Shown: positions 15,052 to 23,922 of the stretch, in pieces
Layout of the letters: the number at the start of each line of letters is the position of its first letter
Numbering within the stretch: position 1 is the stretch's first letter
Assembly: GCA_011391085.1 (NCBI GenBank)
Contig: JAABRD010000030.1
Span: 1-64,000 of the forward strand
Source of the DNA: Thiotrichaceae bacterium
Lineage (GTDB): Bacteria; Pseudomonadota; Gammaproteobacteria; Beggiatoales; Beggiatoaceae
Direction: 5' to 3'
Length of the DNA stretch: 64,000 nucleotides
Position numbers and translations under genes: made by a program
Notes under the pieces: generated by a model
The model's database searches: none
The model's input: only the letters and a program-made list of their open reading frames with translations
What the model was told of the DNA's origin: nothing

Positions 15052-15300
15052 TCTGCCGGTGGAGTGGAGGCTTTAGCCGGCGGGCGGTAGGCACACTCCA
15101 TGCCTCAAGAGTGGGGAGACGCCTACTGTCAGCCGGCTAAAGCCTCCACTCCAGCATCTCGGAGTGCTTTCGACAGCCTCCACTCCAGCATCTCTGCCGG
15201 TGGAGTGGAGGCTTTAGCCGGCGGGCGGTAGGCACACCCTATGCCTCAAGAGTGGGGAGACGCCTACGGCCAGCCGGCTAAAGCCTCCACTCCGGCATGT
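15052..15300. repeat. Two tandem ~97-bp inverted elements, GTGGAGGCTTTAGCCGG family
   Basis: Each element has arms GGAGTGGAGGCTTTAGCCGG and its complement around GGCGGTAGGC...GCCTAC. Copies start at about 15058 and 15200 (period ~142 bp). The 416-bp gap 14996-15411 holds only these and the hairpin at 15011, plus the leader of the protease gene. Confidence 0.85.
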
Positions 15301-15411
15301 CTGAGTGCTTTACCATTACTACTGTAACACTACCCAAAGCCACGCTTTGAACTCCTGCTTAGGTGTTGTCATTTTGTTAATTTTATTAATTTACTTTTAG
15401 GAATTTCATTT

Positions 15412-18009
15412 ATGAACTCAAACTTTCTATCTTCTTTCAAATTTCTAACCCTCCTCATGATCTCCCTCAGTCTCTTAGGTTGCAATGAGGATGATAACAG
15501 TTCTACAACCACTTCCACAGGGGACAGTTCCAGCGTCTCAGGGGGGCGGATCAGTGGTCGTATTTTAGTCGCCAGTAACACAGCGAAAGACAATGATATT
15601 AATGACCCCAAAGCACCTGCTTTACCTAGCAATAACAGCATGAACAGTGCGCAACATATCCCCAACCCGGTGATTTTAGGTGGGTATGTCAATCAACCAG
15701 GTGCTGGTTATATAGGACGTTCCAAAACGACCGGGGATACGGACGATTATTTTATTGTCGACCTGCGGGTTGGACAGATGATCAGTTTATCGGTGGCCAA
15801 TCAAAATTTGATGGGCAACGATTTAGACCTGGCTTTATTTGATACAGAAGGTACCGTGGTCAATGCGTCTATTGGGGAGGGGGCCACCGAAAGTTTGATA
15901 GTTCCCGGAGATGGACGTTATTTTGTGCGCGTCAATGCCTACTTGGGGGCTTCCAGTTATGTCCTCAGTATTGGTCAACAAACCACCCCTCCGTCGTCCC
16001 AAGGACTCCGTTTAAGTGACGAATTTGTCCCTGGCGAAGTGATTGTCCAATTTAAACCTGAAAACCTTCTGCAAGCGCAAAGCGTGATGAATAGTCTCGG
16101 CTTGCAAAATGACCAGCAGGACTTTTCGCGGCGCCAGTTGTTGACCATCGAATCGCATCCCTCTCGGTTATTAGCGGTGGATGACCTGACCTTTGCCACG
16201 CCAGAGAGTCGTGCTAAATATGAGACGTTAATGGCGGTCAAGCAATTACGTCACCGGGAGGATGTCAAGGAAGCCAGTCCTAATTATACTCTCAAAATGT
16301 TGCGGGCGCCGAACGACACTTTGTATCGTTACCAATGGAATCTCCCCATGATGAACTTACCGGCGGCTTGGGATACCACGGTGGGTGACGCTTCGGTGAT
16401 AGTGGCGGTGATTGATACGGGCGTGTTGTTGAACCATCCGGATTTGCAAGGCAAACTGGTTTCGGGTTATGACTTTATTCGCAATGTGCGCGTCTCCTTA
16501 GATGGCGATGCCATTGACAATTATCCTGACGACCCAGGTGACCAAAGTCCCAATGGTAGTACCTTTCATGGCACCCATGTAGCAGGTAGTATGGCGGCCC
16601 GCACGGACAATAACAATGGCATCGCCGGCATTGGTTGGCAAACGAAAATCATGCCGTTACGAGTGCTGGGAAAGGGAGGGGCTGGGAATGATTATGACAT
16701 TGAACAAGCGATGCGGTTTGCCGCAGGTTTAACGAATGATTCGAATACGCTACCGGTGCGCCGGGCAGATGTTATCAATCTCAGTTTAGGGGGACCGGTT
16801 ATCTCCTCTGGTTTTCAAGAATTGGTTAATGATGTGCGGCGGGCGGGCGTGATAGTCGTAGCGGCAGCAGGCAATGATGGTACTGACACCGTTATTTATC
16901 CAGCCTCCTTAGACGGTGTCGTCTCTGTCAGTGGGGTGGACATTAACAGGAAACGGGCCACTTATTCCAATTACGGTCCCTTCGTGGATGTGGCTGCCCC
17001 TGGGGGAGATAATACGCCCGATGTCAATGGTGACGGGGTGCCAGATGGGATTATCAGTACCGTAGGCGATGAAATCACGGATAACAATGGGAAGACCAAA
17101 ATAGAATATACGTTTGCCTCCTCCATTGGCACGTCGATGGCGGCACCTCAAATGGCTGGGGTGATTGCGTTAATGAAGGCAGTCTATCCAGCCATGACGC
17201 CAGCACAATTTGATAATTTATTGAGTAGTGGTGTCATCACCGAAGACTTAGGTAAATCAGGACGTGATGACATTTTTGGGCATGGTCTCATTGATGCCCA
17301 AAAAGCTGTGATGGCGGCCATCAATTTGAGTGGTGGCGTGGCCCCGCAACCGCAACCGAAATTGGTGGTGAATCCTACTTCTCTGAATTTTGGACTCGGT
17401 CTGTCTTATCTCACTTTGACTGTTCAAAATGGAGGAGGTGGAGAGTTGAAAATTCAGAATGTTAGCGAAAATTCGGAAGGATTCTTGTCCATTCGTGGTC
17501 AAGGATTTGGTGATTACACCATCAGCATCGACAGGACTCGTCTCAATCCTGGCACCTTTACCGCCACCATTACCATTGTCAGTGATGTGAACACCGTTCG
17601 AGTCCCTGTTATTTTACAAGTGGGCGACCCCAGTGTGACTGGTGACGCGGGGTTTCATTATATCTTGCTAGTCAATCCCGACACTTGGGAAGCGGTACAA
17701 GAAACACGGGCGAATGCGGTGAATGGAGTTTATGAATTTAAATTTGACAATGTGAAAGGAGGCACTTATATGGTAGTTGCGGGAAGTGACATTAACAACG
17801 ACAACTACATTTGTGACATTGGGGAAGCCTGCGGCGCCTTCTTAGTGGTGCGTGATCCCACGCCCATTACGGTCAACGGTGCCACACGACTGACAGATTT
17901 TAGCACGGGCTTTGATGTGAGTTTCACTTCCAAAGCAATGAGTGAGGAGGTTGGAATTGGCGAAGGAATGGGACGTATTCGGTTGTTAGGGAAAGAGATC
18001 GGGAAGTAG
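15412..18009 (+). CDS. Lipoprotein subtilisin-like serine protease (S8) with PPC and BACON-like domains
   Basis: An 865-residue exported protease. It begins with a lipoprotein signal (SLSLLGC, acylated Cys ~24). Residues ~80-185 form a PPC-type beta domain (GDTDDYFIVDL, YFVRVNAY). Residues ~205-300 are a fervidolysin-like propeptide (PGEVIVQFKPE). The S8 catalytic domain spans ~315-625 with Asp335 (VIDTG), His386 (FHGTHVAG) and Ser575 (GTSMAAP), plus the oxyanion Asn (AAAGNDG). A BACON-like beta domain follows (~645-735: LVVNPTSLNFG, VPVILQVG), then a C-terminal domain (740-850) resembling surface carbohydrate or Cna-type folds. The ribosome site AGGA precedes the ATG. It probably processes proteins in the periplasm or at the outer membrane. 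Confidence 0.9.
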   Translation: MNSNFLSSFKFLTLLMISLSLLGCNEDDNSSTTTSTGDSSSVSGGRISGRILVASNTAKDNDINDPKAPALPSNNSMNSAQHIPNPVILGGYVNQPGAGYIGRSKTTGDTDDYFIVDLRVGQMISLSVANQNLMGNDLDLALFDTEGTVVNASIGEGATESLIVPGDGRYFVRVNAYLGASSYVLSIGQQTTPPSSQGLRLSDEFVPGEVIVQFKPENLLQAQSVMNSLGLQNDQQDFSRRQLLTIESHPSRLLAVDDLTFATPESRAKYETLMAVKQLRHREDVKEASPNYTLKMLRAPNDTLYRYQWNLPMMNLPAAWDTTVGDASVIVAVIDTGVLLNHPDLQGKLVSGYDFIRNVRVSLDGDAIDNYPDDPGDQSPNGSTFHGTHVAGSMAARTDNNNGIAGIGWQTKIMPLRVLGKGGAGNDYDIEQAMRFAAGLTNDSNTLPVRRADVINLSLGGPVISSGFQELVNDVRRAGVIVVAAAGNDGTDTVIYPASLDGVVSVSGVDINRKRATYSNYGPFVDVAAPGGDNTPDVNGDGVPDGIISTVGDEITDNNGKTKIEYTFASSIGTSMAAPQMAGVIALMKAVYPAMTPAQFDNLLSSGVITEDLGKSGRDDIFGHGLIDAQKAVMAAINLSGGVAPQPQPKLVVNPTSLNFGLGLSYLTLTVQNGGGGELKIQNVSENSEGFLSIRGQGFGDYTISIDRTRLNPGTFTATITIVSDVNTVRVPVILQVGDPSVTGDAGFHYILLVNPDTWEAVQETRANAVNGVYEFKFDNVKGGTYMVVAGSDINNDNYICDIGEACGAFLVVRDPTPITVNGATRLTDFSTGFDVSFTSKAMSEEVGIGEGMGRIRLLGKEIGK

Positions 18010-18013
18010 AAAA

Positions 18014-18207
18014 GCCGGTGGACTAGTAGAAAAGCAGGTGGACTAGAGGCTTCAGCCGGAGGTCGTTCCCCGCCATTCAATTTCGTGGTGTTCCTACCCC
18101 CGGCTGAAGCCTCTAGTCCACCGTTGGCCCTTTCGTGGTGTTCCTACCCCCGGCTGAAGCCTCTAGTCCACCTGGGGCCAACGGTGGACTAGAGGCTTCA
18201 GCCGGGG
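18014..18207. repeat. Cluster of GACTAGAGGCTTCAGCCGG inverted repeats
   Basis: Four arms in alternating orientation (GGTGGACTAGAGGCTTCAG and complements) fill the gap between the convergent protease and methyltransferase genes. This version has TTCAGCC where others have TTTAGCC. Confidence 0.85.
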
Positions 18208-18217
18208 GCCGTACCAC

Positions 18218-19948
18218 TTACGCACCACGTACCACCCCATTGATTTTCAGCGTCAACACTTCGATACTTTCCAACCCTTCATTATCGACCACTTTCACGG
18301 CTACTTGATGATTCCCAGCTTTGAATTTTTGCACCTGTTTGCCGATTTTGTCAATGAGAACATCGGCTTTAAATCCTTCTTGAGTGTCATAACTGAAGTC
18401 CCACGCATAAAATTCAATGCCTGCTTCCGACTCTCCTTTGGCAGTCAGTTCCAGTTCTCGTGACCCTTTGGTATCTAAACCTAAATCGTTCATTTGCATC
18501 GTTACTTTCGGTTTCGTTGCCAGTGGCACAATGTCGGCTACCGTGACCAGTTGAATAATCAAGTTCTCTTGATTTTTGAGACGCGCCACTTCTTGAATGG
18601 CCCCTTTGCCAAAGCTAAAGGCAATCAGAAGGCCGACAGGTTTGGCTTGCGTTTGGTTGTGTTGGAAGAGAGTTTTATCAAAGCGTTCACAGGCGGATTT
18701 GAAGTTATCAATGACGTTTCGCCCTAGGTTGTCAGAACGTTTGACTTGAATTGGCGTCCCGTCTTTCGTGCGTCCATCGATACCCAAGTCACCACGTTGT
18801 TTCACATTGGCCAGGCCACCGTATTGTTGAATGATCCAACTTTCAAATTCAAAGGCATTGGCGTAGCGCAAGGTGTCGTAATCGTATTTATGCAGTTGCA
18901 CCACAAAGGGAGGTGAGAACAAGTCGCGTTGTTTTTGCAACCGCAGTTCTGATACTTTGATGGCTTGCACCGATTGGTCAATGCCTAGCCACTGTCGTTT
19001 CAAACGGTCAGCTACGGCCACGGTGGTGCCACCTCCAAGGAAGGGGTCTAATACGGTGTCACCTTCGTTACTGGCGCATAAAATAATGCGTTCGAGGAGG
19101 GCTTCGGGTTTTTGGGTGGGGTAGCCGATGCGTTCTTTGGCGTTGGACTGCACGTTTAAAATATCTGTCCAAATGTCCCCAATCACAGAACCTTCAGACA
19201 AATCCAAGTATCTTTTCACACTTGGGGTTCCTGTCTTTGAAAAAACAATGTAACCCCGTTCATGAAGCAGTTCTAATTTCTCCAAAACTGACATTTCTTT
19301 ACATCTTTGTTCGCCAACCAACTCGCTGACAATTTTGTTGGGCGCAGCCCAACTTCTACCGATTTTCGACGGATTAAAACCGCGCCATTCACTTCCCGAT
19401 TCCCCCTTAGAGGTGTTTGGACCCGTTAAATCACCAAGTCTATATTTTCCCCTGGAATCCTCATAACGATAGGTTTTCTCTTCATATTCCTTCTTGATTT
19501 TTCCAAAAGTGGTCTTGTAACAAAAGTTATCTGATTTAGTGTAGTAAAAAATGGAATCGCATAAATGTGGCATTCTTCTACGTGCATCATTGTGTGCATT
19601 AGTCCTTTGCCAAACGATCTCATTTCGAAAATTCTGTTCCCCAAACACCTTATCCAAAACAAACACTCGAATATGTGCATTCGCGTGCCAATCACAATGC
19701 AAAAACAGCGACCCCGTCGGTTTCAACAAGCGGTGCATTTCCACCATCCGTTCTTTTAGCCAGGCAATGTAATGGTCAATACCACCTGACCAGCGGTCTT
19801 GAAAACTGCGAATCTCCCCTTGATCTCCCCAAATCACTTCGTAATTGCGATTGGAGAAGAAGGGTGGGTCAAGATAAATCAGATCGACGGATTCGGAATC
19901 GATAGATTTGAGGATGTCTAGGTTGTCACCTAGTATGAGTTTGTTCAT
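18218..19948 (-). CDS. Adenine DNA methyltransferase fused to a restriction endonuclease domain and PKD-like tail
   Basis: About 576 residues. The N-terminal ~340 are a beta-class N6-adenine/N4-cytosine methyltransferase: motif IV is LIYLDPPFFSNRNY, and the SAM site DPFLGGGTTVAVA follows it, with TQKPEALLERII between. Residues ~375-480 look like an Mrr-type nuclease core (RGDLGIDGRTKDGTPIQVKRSDN: D, then Q-x-K). The last ~80 residues (AGNHQVAVKVVDNEGLES) resemble a PKD/Ig-like fold. It would be a single-chain restriction-modification enzyme. I start at MNKLILGDNL, the usual start of this methyltransferase family. The longer frame reaches 20035 but adds non-conserved codons. There is no separate specificity subunit nearby. 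Confidence 0.85.
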   Translation of the reverse strand: MNKLILGDNLDILKSIDSESVDLIYLDPPFFSNRNYEVIWGDQGEIRSFQDRWSGGIDHYIAWLKERMVEMHRLLKPTGSLFLHCDWHANAHIRVFVLDKVFGEQNFRNEIVWQRTNAHNDARRRMPHLCDSIFYYTKSDNFCYKTTFGKIKKEYEEKTYRYEDSRGKYRLGDLTGPNTSKGESGSEWRGFNPSKIGRSWAAPNKIVSELVGEQRCKEMSVLEKLELLHERGYIVFSKTGTPSVKRYLDLSEGSVIGDIWTDILNVQSNAKERIGYPTQKPEALLERIILCASNEGDTVLDPFLGGGTTVAVADRLKRQWLGIDQSVQAIKVSELRLQKQRDLFSPPFVVQLHKYDYDTLRYANAFEFESWIIQQYGGLANVKQRGDLGIDGRTKDGTPIQVKRSDNLGRNVIDNFKSACERFDKTLFQHNQTQAKPVGLLIAFSFGKGAIQEVARLKNQENLIIQLVTVADIVPLATKPKVTMQMNDLGLDTKGSRELELTAKGESEAGIEFYAWDFSYDTQEGFKADVLIDKIGKQVQKFKAGNHQVAVKVVDNEGLESIEVLTLKINGVVRGA

Positions 19949-19996
19949 CGGTGTTGTACCGTGTTGTGGTAACATTTCCATAAACCTGTACAGATT

Positions 19997-20064
19997 CTCT
20001 GGAACGCAATAAGAATTATTGCGCGAAATGCGCACGGCGCAATAATTCTTATTGCGTTCCAGAG
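19997..20064. repeat. Long hairpin, CTCTGGAACGCAATAAGAA arms
   Basis: Near-perfect 29-bp arms around GCGAAATGCG, upstream of the methyltransferase gene. A decayed relative is at about 51668-51705 (GCGCAATAAGAATGATTGCG). Confidence 0.85.
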
Positions 20065-20144
20065 GGAATCGTGTCGGTTTGGGGGAATGTCATTGGTTCA
20101 AAGTTAAGTACCGAAGTAGAAATTTTACGGTATTTTCAATCGTC

Positions 20145-20194
20145 GCCCTCACCCCCGGCCCCTCTCCCTCTGGGAGAGGGGCCGGGGGTGAGGG
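20145..20194. repeat. Perfect 50-bp palindrome, CCCTCACCCCCGGCCCCTC family
   Basis: GCCCTCACCCCCGGCCCCTC with its complement. A relative sits inside the element at 31504-31619. It lies between the methyltransferase and OGT genes and could block readthrough. Confidence 0.85.
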
Positions 20195-20233
20195 TAAGGA
20201 CGTAATTATACCAGAAAATTTCTGCTTCACTAC

Positions 20234-22423
20234 TTACATTTTGGCCTCCCGAATACTTATCTTCCTATACAGTTGTTCCAACTGTCGAGTGAATGGTTCT
20301 GCTTGCATCAAGGGGGAAGACTGCATTTGGTCGCGCATCTCTTTTCGCAACGTTTGCAAATATTGAATGTCATCAGCCAAGCGTAGGCAAATCTTCACAT
20401 ATTCTTCTGGTGAAGTGGCAATCAAGTCAGTCAATCCGACGGTGGTGAGAATACTGAGACCCATCCTTGACACATGGGTTTTGCCTACTAATGTCACGAC
20501 AGGGATGCCCATCCAAAGGGCTTCACAAGTGGTGGTGGCACCGTTGTAAGGGAAGCTATCCAAGGCAATATCGACTTGATGATAAAGAGACAAATGTTCC
20601 GTCATGGCCGGCAAATGGGGTACCAGTATAAGTCTATCAGAAGCCACGCCCAAGTCGGTTAACTGTTGTTGCAAAGAGTGTTGAGTCGTTGCATCTATTA
20701 GGCTATTGGCCTTGATTAGCAATTTTGAGTTTGGAAGGGATTCTAACACCTGGGCCCAGAGAGATAGCGTGGCGGGACTGAGTTTCGCATAGTTATTAAA
20801 GGAACCAAAAGTGATATGACCGTTCTCCAGAACCGGGGGCGCCTTGGTAGGCGTCTGACGAGTCTCATCCGCAGGTTGGTAACAGAAATAACTATGTGGC
20901 ATTCTGATTAAAGTTTCTGAACTAAAGGGGTCTGCTAGACCGTCTGGGTCGGCATAACGGTCGGTAATGCGATAGTCCATGGTCGTCAGTCCCGTGGTAT
21001 CAGAGTAACCTAAATAGGTAACTTGAACAGGGGCAGGTTTTCTGGCGAAAACTAGGAGACGATTGTGACCGGTATGACCCATGAGGTCAACCAAAATATC
21101 AATCTGGTCTTGTCGAATGGTTTCAGCCAGTGCTTCATCAGATAGGTTAATACAATTGATCCAATGTTGGGCATATTGTTGGAGCCGTTGCGTGACACTA
21201 TCTGGGGTCGTGAAATTATTAAAGTAACAATAGATTTCAACTTGCTTCGAATCATGGTTGGCCAAAATCGGTTCGATAAAATAGGCCACCGAATGCTTCC
21301 GAAAATCTTGAGAGAGATAACCAATTTTTAACCGCTGGTGCGGTGGACGCTTGTTTAGAGGAGGTAACTTGAAACAGCGCAGCGGTTTAGCCTGTTGTTC
21401 TTCGAACTGTTGATGTTCATAGAATAACGTAGCGGGGTCTTCTTCCCAATAGTGTAAGGTCAAGAGGAGATTGCTATGGGCCATGGCAAAATCGGGTTTT
21501 AATTCTAAAGCGCGACGATAATGGATAAGTGCTTGCGGAATTTTCCCTTGGTCTTTCAAAGTTTCTCCTAAATTCGCGTAGGCCGGCGCCGAATTTGGGT
21601 TTAACTCCAAGACTTTTTGATGATACGCCACGGCCTCAGTCAGATGTCCTTGGCGGTGATAAGCGACGCCTAGATTATTATAGGCTTCCACAAAATTGGG
21701 ATTGATTGTCACCGCCCGTTGATAACAGTCCAACGCTTCTGTCTGGTTTCCTTGAGTTTGGAGGGCGACTCCTAAATTATTGTATCCGTCGGCATAATTG
21801 GGATTTAAAGCAACTGTGCGTCGGTGACAAGCTATCGCTTCGGTCAGTTGGCTTTGACCATGAAAAGCTATTCCCAAGCTGGTGAGGGTTTCCACATTAT
21901 CGGGGAGGAGGTCAAGAGAACGTTGGTAACACTGAATCGCTGGTTGAAATTCACCTTGCTGTTTAAAAACGTGTCCTAGATTGCTATAAATTTTGGCATC
22001 GTTGGGATTTAACGTCAACGCATGTTGTAAACAGGCTTCGGCTTCAGCCAGTTTGCCAAGTTCTCCCAGCGCGATGCCTAAGTTATTGTAAGCCTCCACA
22101 AAATTGGGCATCAATGTGATAGCGTGTTGATAATAGGAAACGGCTTCCGTCAATTTATTTTGCAGTCTCAACACGTTTCCTAAGCTGTTGTAATAAGTGG
22201 GGGCGGTTGGGGAGAGACGTAGGGCGCGACTGATAAGTTCCTCCGCGACTGTATAATTTCCCGTTTGTGCGGCTATCATGCCTAAAAAATGCCAGGCGTC
22301 GCTATGGTTAGGGTCAATTTGGAGGATTTGGCGATACATCGCTTCGGCCCGTTGGAGTTGACCGGCTTGTTGATATTGGATAGCTTGTTGTAAGGTTTGG
22401 GGAATGGCGAGAGGAGGAGTCAT
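20234..22423 (-). CDS. TPR-containing O-GlcNAc transferase-like glycosyltransferase (GT41)
   Basis: A 729-residue cytoplasmic protein. The first ~330 residues are nine or ten canonical 34-residue TPRs (EAYNNLGIALGELGKLAEAEAC type). The rest is a SPINDLY/OGT-like GT-B domain: KIGYLSQDFRKHSVAYFIEP, DILVDLMGHTGHNRLLVFARKPAPVQVTYLGY, MDYRITDRYADP, FGSFNNYAKLSP, DSFPYNGATTTCEALWMGIPVVTLVG. The His in DFRKHSV corresponds to the conserved His near the UDP-GlcNAc site. It probably transfers a sugar to proteins bound by the TPR part. The donor and target are unknown. There are no glycan genes beside it. It is flanked by repeat elements on both sides, so it is likely monocistronic. Confidence 0.88.
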   Translation of the reverse strand: MTPPLAIPQTLQQAIQYQQAGQLQRAEAMYRQILQIDPNHSDAWHFLGMIAAQTGNYTVAEELISRALRLSPTAPTYYNSLGNVLRLQNKLTEAVSYYQHAITLMPNFVEAYNNLGIALGELGKLAEAEACLQHALTLNPNDAKIYSNLGHVFKQQGEFQPAIQCYQRSLDLLPDNVETLTSLGIAFHGQSQLTEAIACHRRTVALNPNYADGYNNLGVALQTQGNQTEALDCYQRAVTINPNFVEAYNNLGVAYHRQGHLTEAVAYHQKVLELNPNSAPAYANLGETLKDQGKIPQALIHYRRALELKPDFAMAHSNLLLTLHYWEEDPATLFYEHQQFEEQQAKPLRCFKLPPLNKRPPHQRLKIGYLSQDFRKHSVAYFIEPILANHDSKQVEIYCYFNNFTTPDSVTQRLQQYAQHWINCINLSDEALAETIRQDQIDILVDLMGHTGHNRLLVFARKPAPVQVTYLGYSDTTGLTTMDYRITDRYADPDGLADPFSSETLIRMPHSYFCYQPADETRQTPTKAPPVLENGHITFGSFNNYAKLSPATLSLWAQVLESLPNSKLLIKANSLIDATTQHSLQQQLTDLGVASDRLILVPHLPAMTEHLSLYHQVDIALDSFPYNGATTTCEALWMGIPVVTLVGKTHVSRMGLSILTTVGLTDLIATSPEEYVKICLRLADDIQYLQTLRKEMRDQMQSSPLMQAEPFTRQLEQLYRKISIREAKM

Positions 22424-22479
22424 AATGAAAAATGGAAAATGGATAGTTGATAGCGGTGCGGGACCAGATTAAGACTCCG

Positions 22480-22580
22480 GTGGAGTGGAGGCTTTAGCCG
22501 GCCGGCGGTAGGCACATTCCACATCTCAAGAGGGGGGTGCGCCCACCGCCGACCGGCTAAAGCCTCCACTCCACGGGTAT
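22480..22580. repeat. Inverted element, GTGGAGGCTTTAGCCGG family
   Basis: CCGGTGGAGTGGAGGCTTTA through GGCGGTAGGC and back to the complementary arm. A half arm (GCTAAAGCCTCTGGTCCCG) follows at 22602. It fills the gap between the OGT and mutarotase genes. Confidence 0.8.
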
Positions 22581-22639
22581 TTCCCTTAATTAAACAGCAT
22601 TGCGGCTAAAGCCTCTGGTCCCGTATCTCACCACTGGTT

Positions 22640-23581
22640 TTACAACACTTCAACACTCACCATCATTTGCAAGTGATGCCTTTCTCCCGGCTTGACCGTC
22701 ACCAGATTGTCTGCCGCATTGGCGACTTCTACGCAAATCATGTTGAGGTAGCCTTGATAGCCACAATCTCCTAATTGGGCTGCTTGACCTTCCCAGGGAT
22801 TCCAGATGACGGTGGATTGGCTATTTTGTTTGGTTATCCGAAGGCGTCGTTTTAAACGGGAGTCTTCGATAATGCAATCGGCGGTGGTATTTAAATAAAC
22901 CCGGTCAGTTTGGTTGTGGATAGTCACGGCACCTTGCTGTTGTTTGCGAAGAGAATTGTCCATTTTGTCAATATATTCGCAGTTATCGAGTCCATGAATG
23001 GCCATTTCTCTGACATCACCAACCTGGAAGTAAGTATGTAAGGCTTCTCCAATCGTGATGGGTTCGGAACTGGTATTGTGGGTGAGGAGTTCTACTTTTA
23101 ATTGGCTACCTACGGTGACAACGAGTTGCAGTTGAGTTGCAGAAGGCCAGAGGGTTTGAGTCTCTTTGGTGTGAATCAGTTCAAGGACAATTTGGGTGGC
23201 GCCGTTGTCAATCCGAGTGGTTTTGATCACTTTCCAGAAGTTAGTACGGGCAAAACCGTGGGCAGGTTTTTTCTTGTCGGTGGCATGGGGACCAAACCAG
23301 GGCCAGCAGATGGGAATGCCGCCGCGAATAGGTTTATTTTTGTCCATTGGGGCGAAGTTGCTTAACCATAAAACGGGGTCATGGTCGCGGGGGCGGAAGG
23401 TCATCAGATGACCACCTTGTAGAGAAATCGTAGCCACTGCATGGTCGTTATTGATTTCGGCCACGGGAATACCGTCTCGACCTGCCTTAAATTCTAGGTA
23501 GTGGGCAATGGCAAAATCGTCGTTCAGGGTTTCTAAGGTGGCTAAACGTTCTTTCAGGGTTTGTAGGTTGAGTGTAGTCAT
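22640..23581 (-). CDS. D-hexose-6-phosphate mutarotase (YeaD family)
   Basis: A 313-residue aldose-1-epimerase-fold protein of the YeaD/YMR099c family, which interconverts alpha and beta anomers of glucose-6-phosphate and related hexose phosphates. Visible marks: ATISLQGGHLMTFRP, PIRGGIPICWPWFGPH, PAHGFARTNFW (active-site His), EALHTYFQVGDV and a final GERHHLQMMVSVE. AGGAAA precedes the ATG. It shares its strand with zwf 340 bp upstream, and the two act at the same step: supplying beta-glucose-6-phosphate to the dehydrogenase. A repeat cluster between them argues against a tight operon. Confidence 0.92.
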   Translation of the reverse strand: MTTLNLQTLKERLATLETLNDDFAIAHYLEFKAGRDGIPVAEINNDHAVATISLQGGHLMTFRPRDHDPVLWLSNFAPMDKNKPIRGGIPICWPWFGPHATDKKKPAHGFARTNFWKVIKTTRIDNGATQIVLELIHTKETQTLWPSATQLQLVVTVGSQLKVELLTHNTSSEPITIGEALHTYFQVGDVREMAIHGLDNCEYIDKMDNSLRKQQQGAVTIHNQTDRVYLNTTADCIIEDSRLKRRLRITKQNSQSTVIWNPWEGQAAQLGDCGYQGYLNMICVEVANAADNLVTVKPGERHHLQMMVSVEVL

Positions 23582-23633
23582 TGTAGTCGTTTTCCTGTGT
23601 CGGTAAAATGGAAAATGGAAAATGGAAAATGGG

Positions 23634-23905
23634 TACCGGACTAGAGGCTTTAGCCGGTGGACTAGAGGCTTTAGCCGGTGGACTAGAGGCTTTAGCCGGC
23701 CGGCGGTAGGCGCGTCCCCACTCTTGAAATATGATGTGTGCCTACGGCCGGCCGGCTAAAGCCTCCACTCCACCGCTTTTGGACTAGAGGCTTTAGCCGG
23801 CCGGCGGTAGGTGTGCCCCCACTTTTGAGATATGGAGTGTGCCTACGGCCGGCCGGCTAAAGCCTCCACTCCACCATATCCGGCTAAAGCCTCTAGTCCA
23901 GCGGT
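23634..23905. repeat. Cluster of GGACTAGAGGCTTTAGCCGG elements
   Basis: Three direct arms of 24 bp start at about 23638, 23660 and 23684, followed by two complete inverted elements with GGCGGTAGG cores. This and a short GGAAAATGGAAAATGG run (23605-23632) account for the whole 340-bp gap between zwf and the mutarotase gene. Confidence 0.88.
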
Positions 23906-23922
23906 TATTTTCCCATTCTCTA

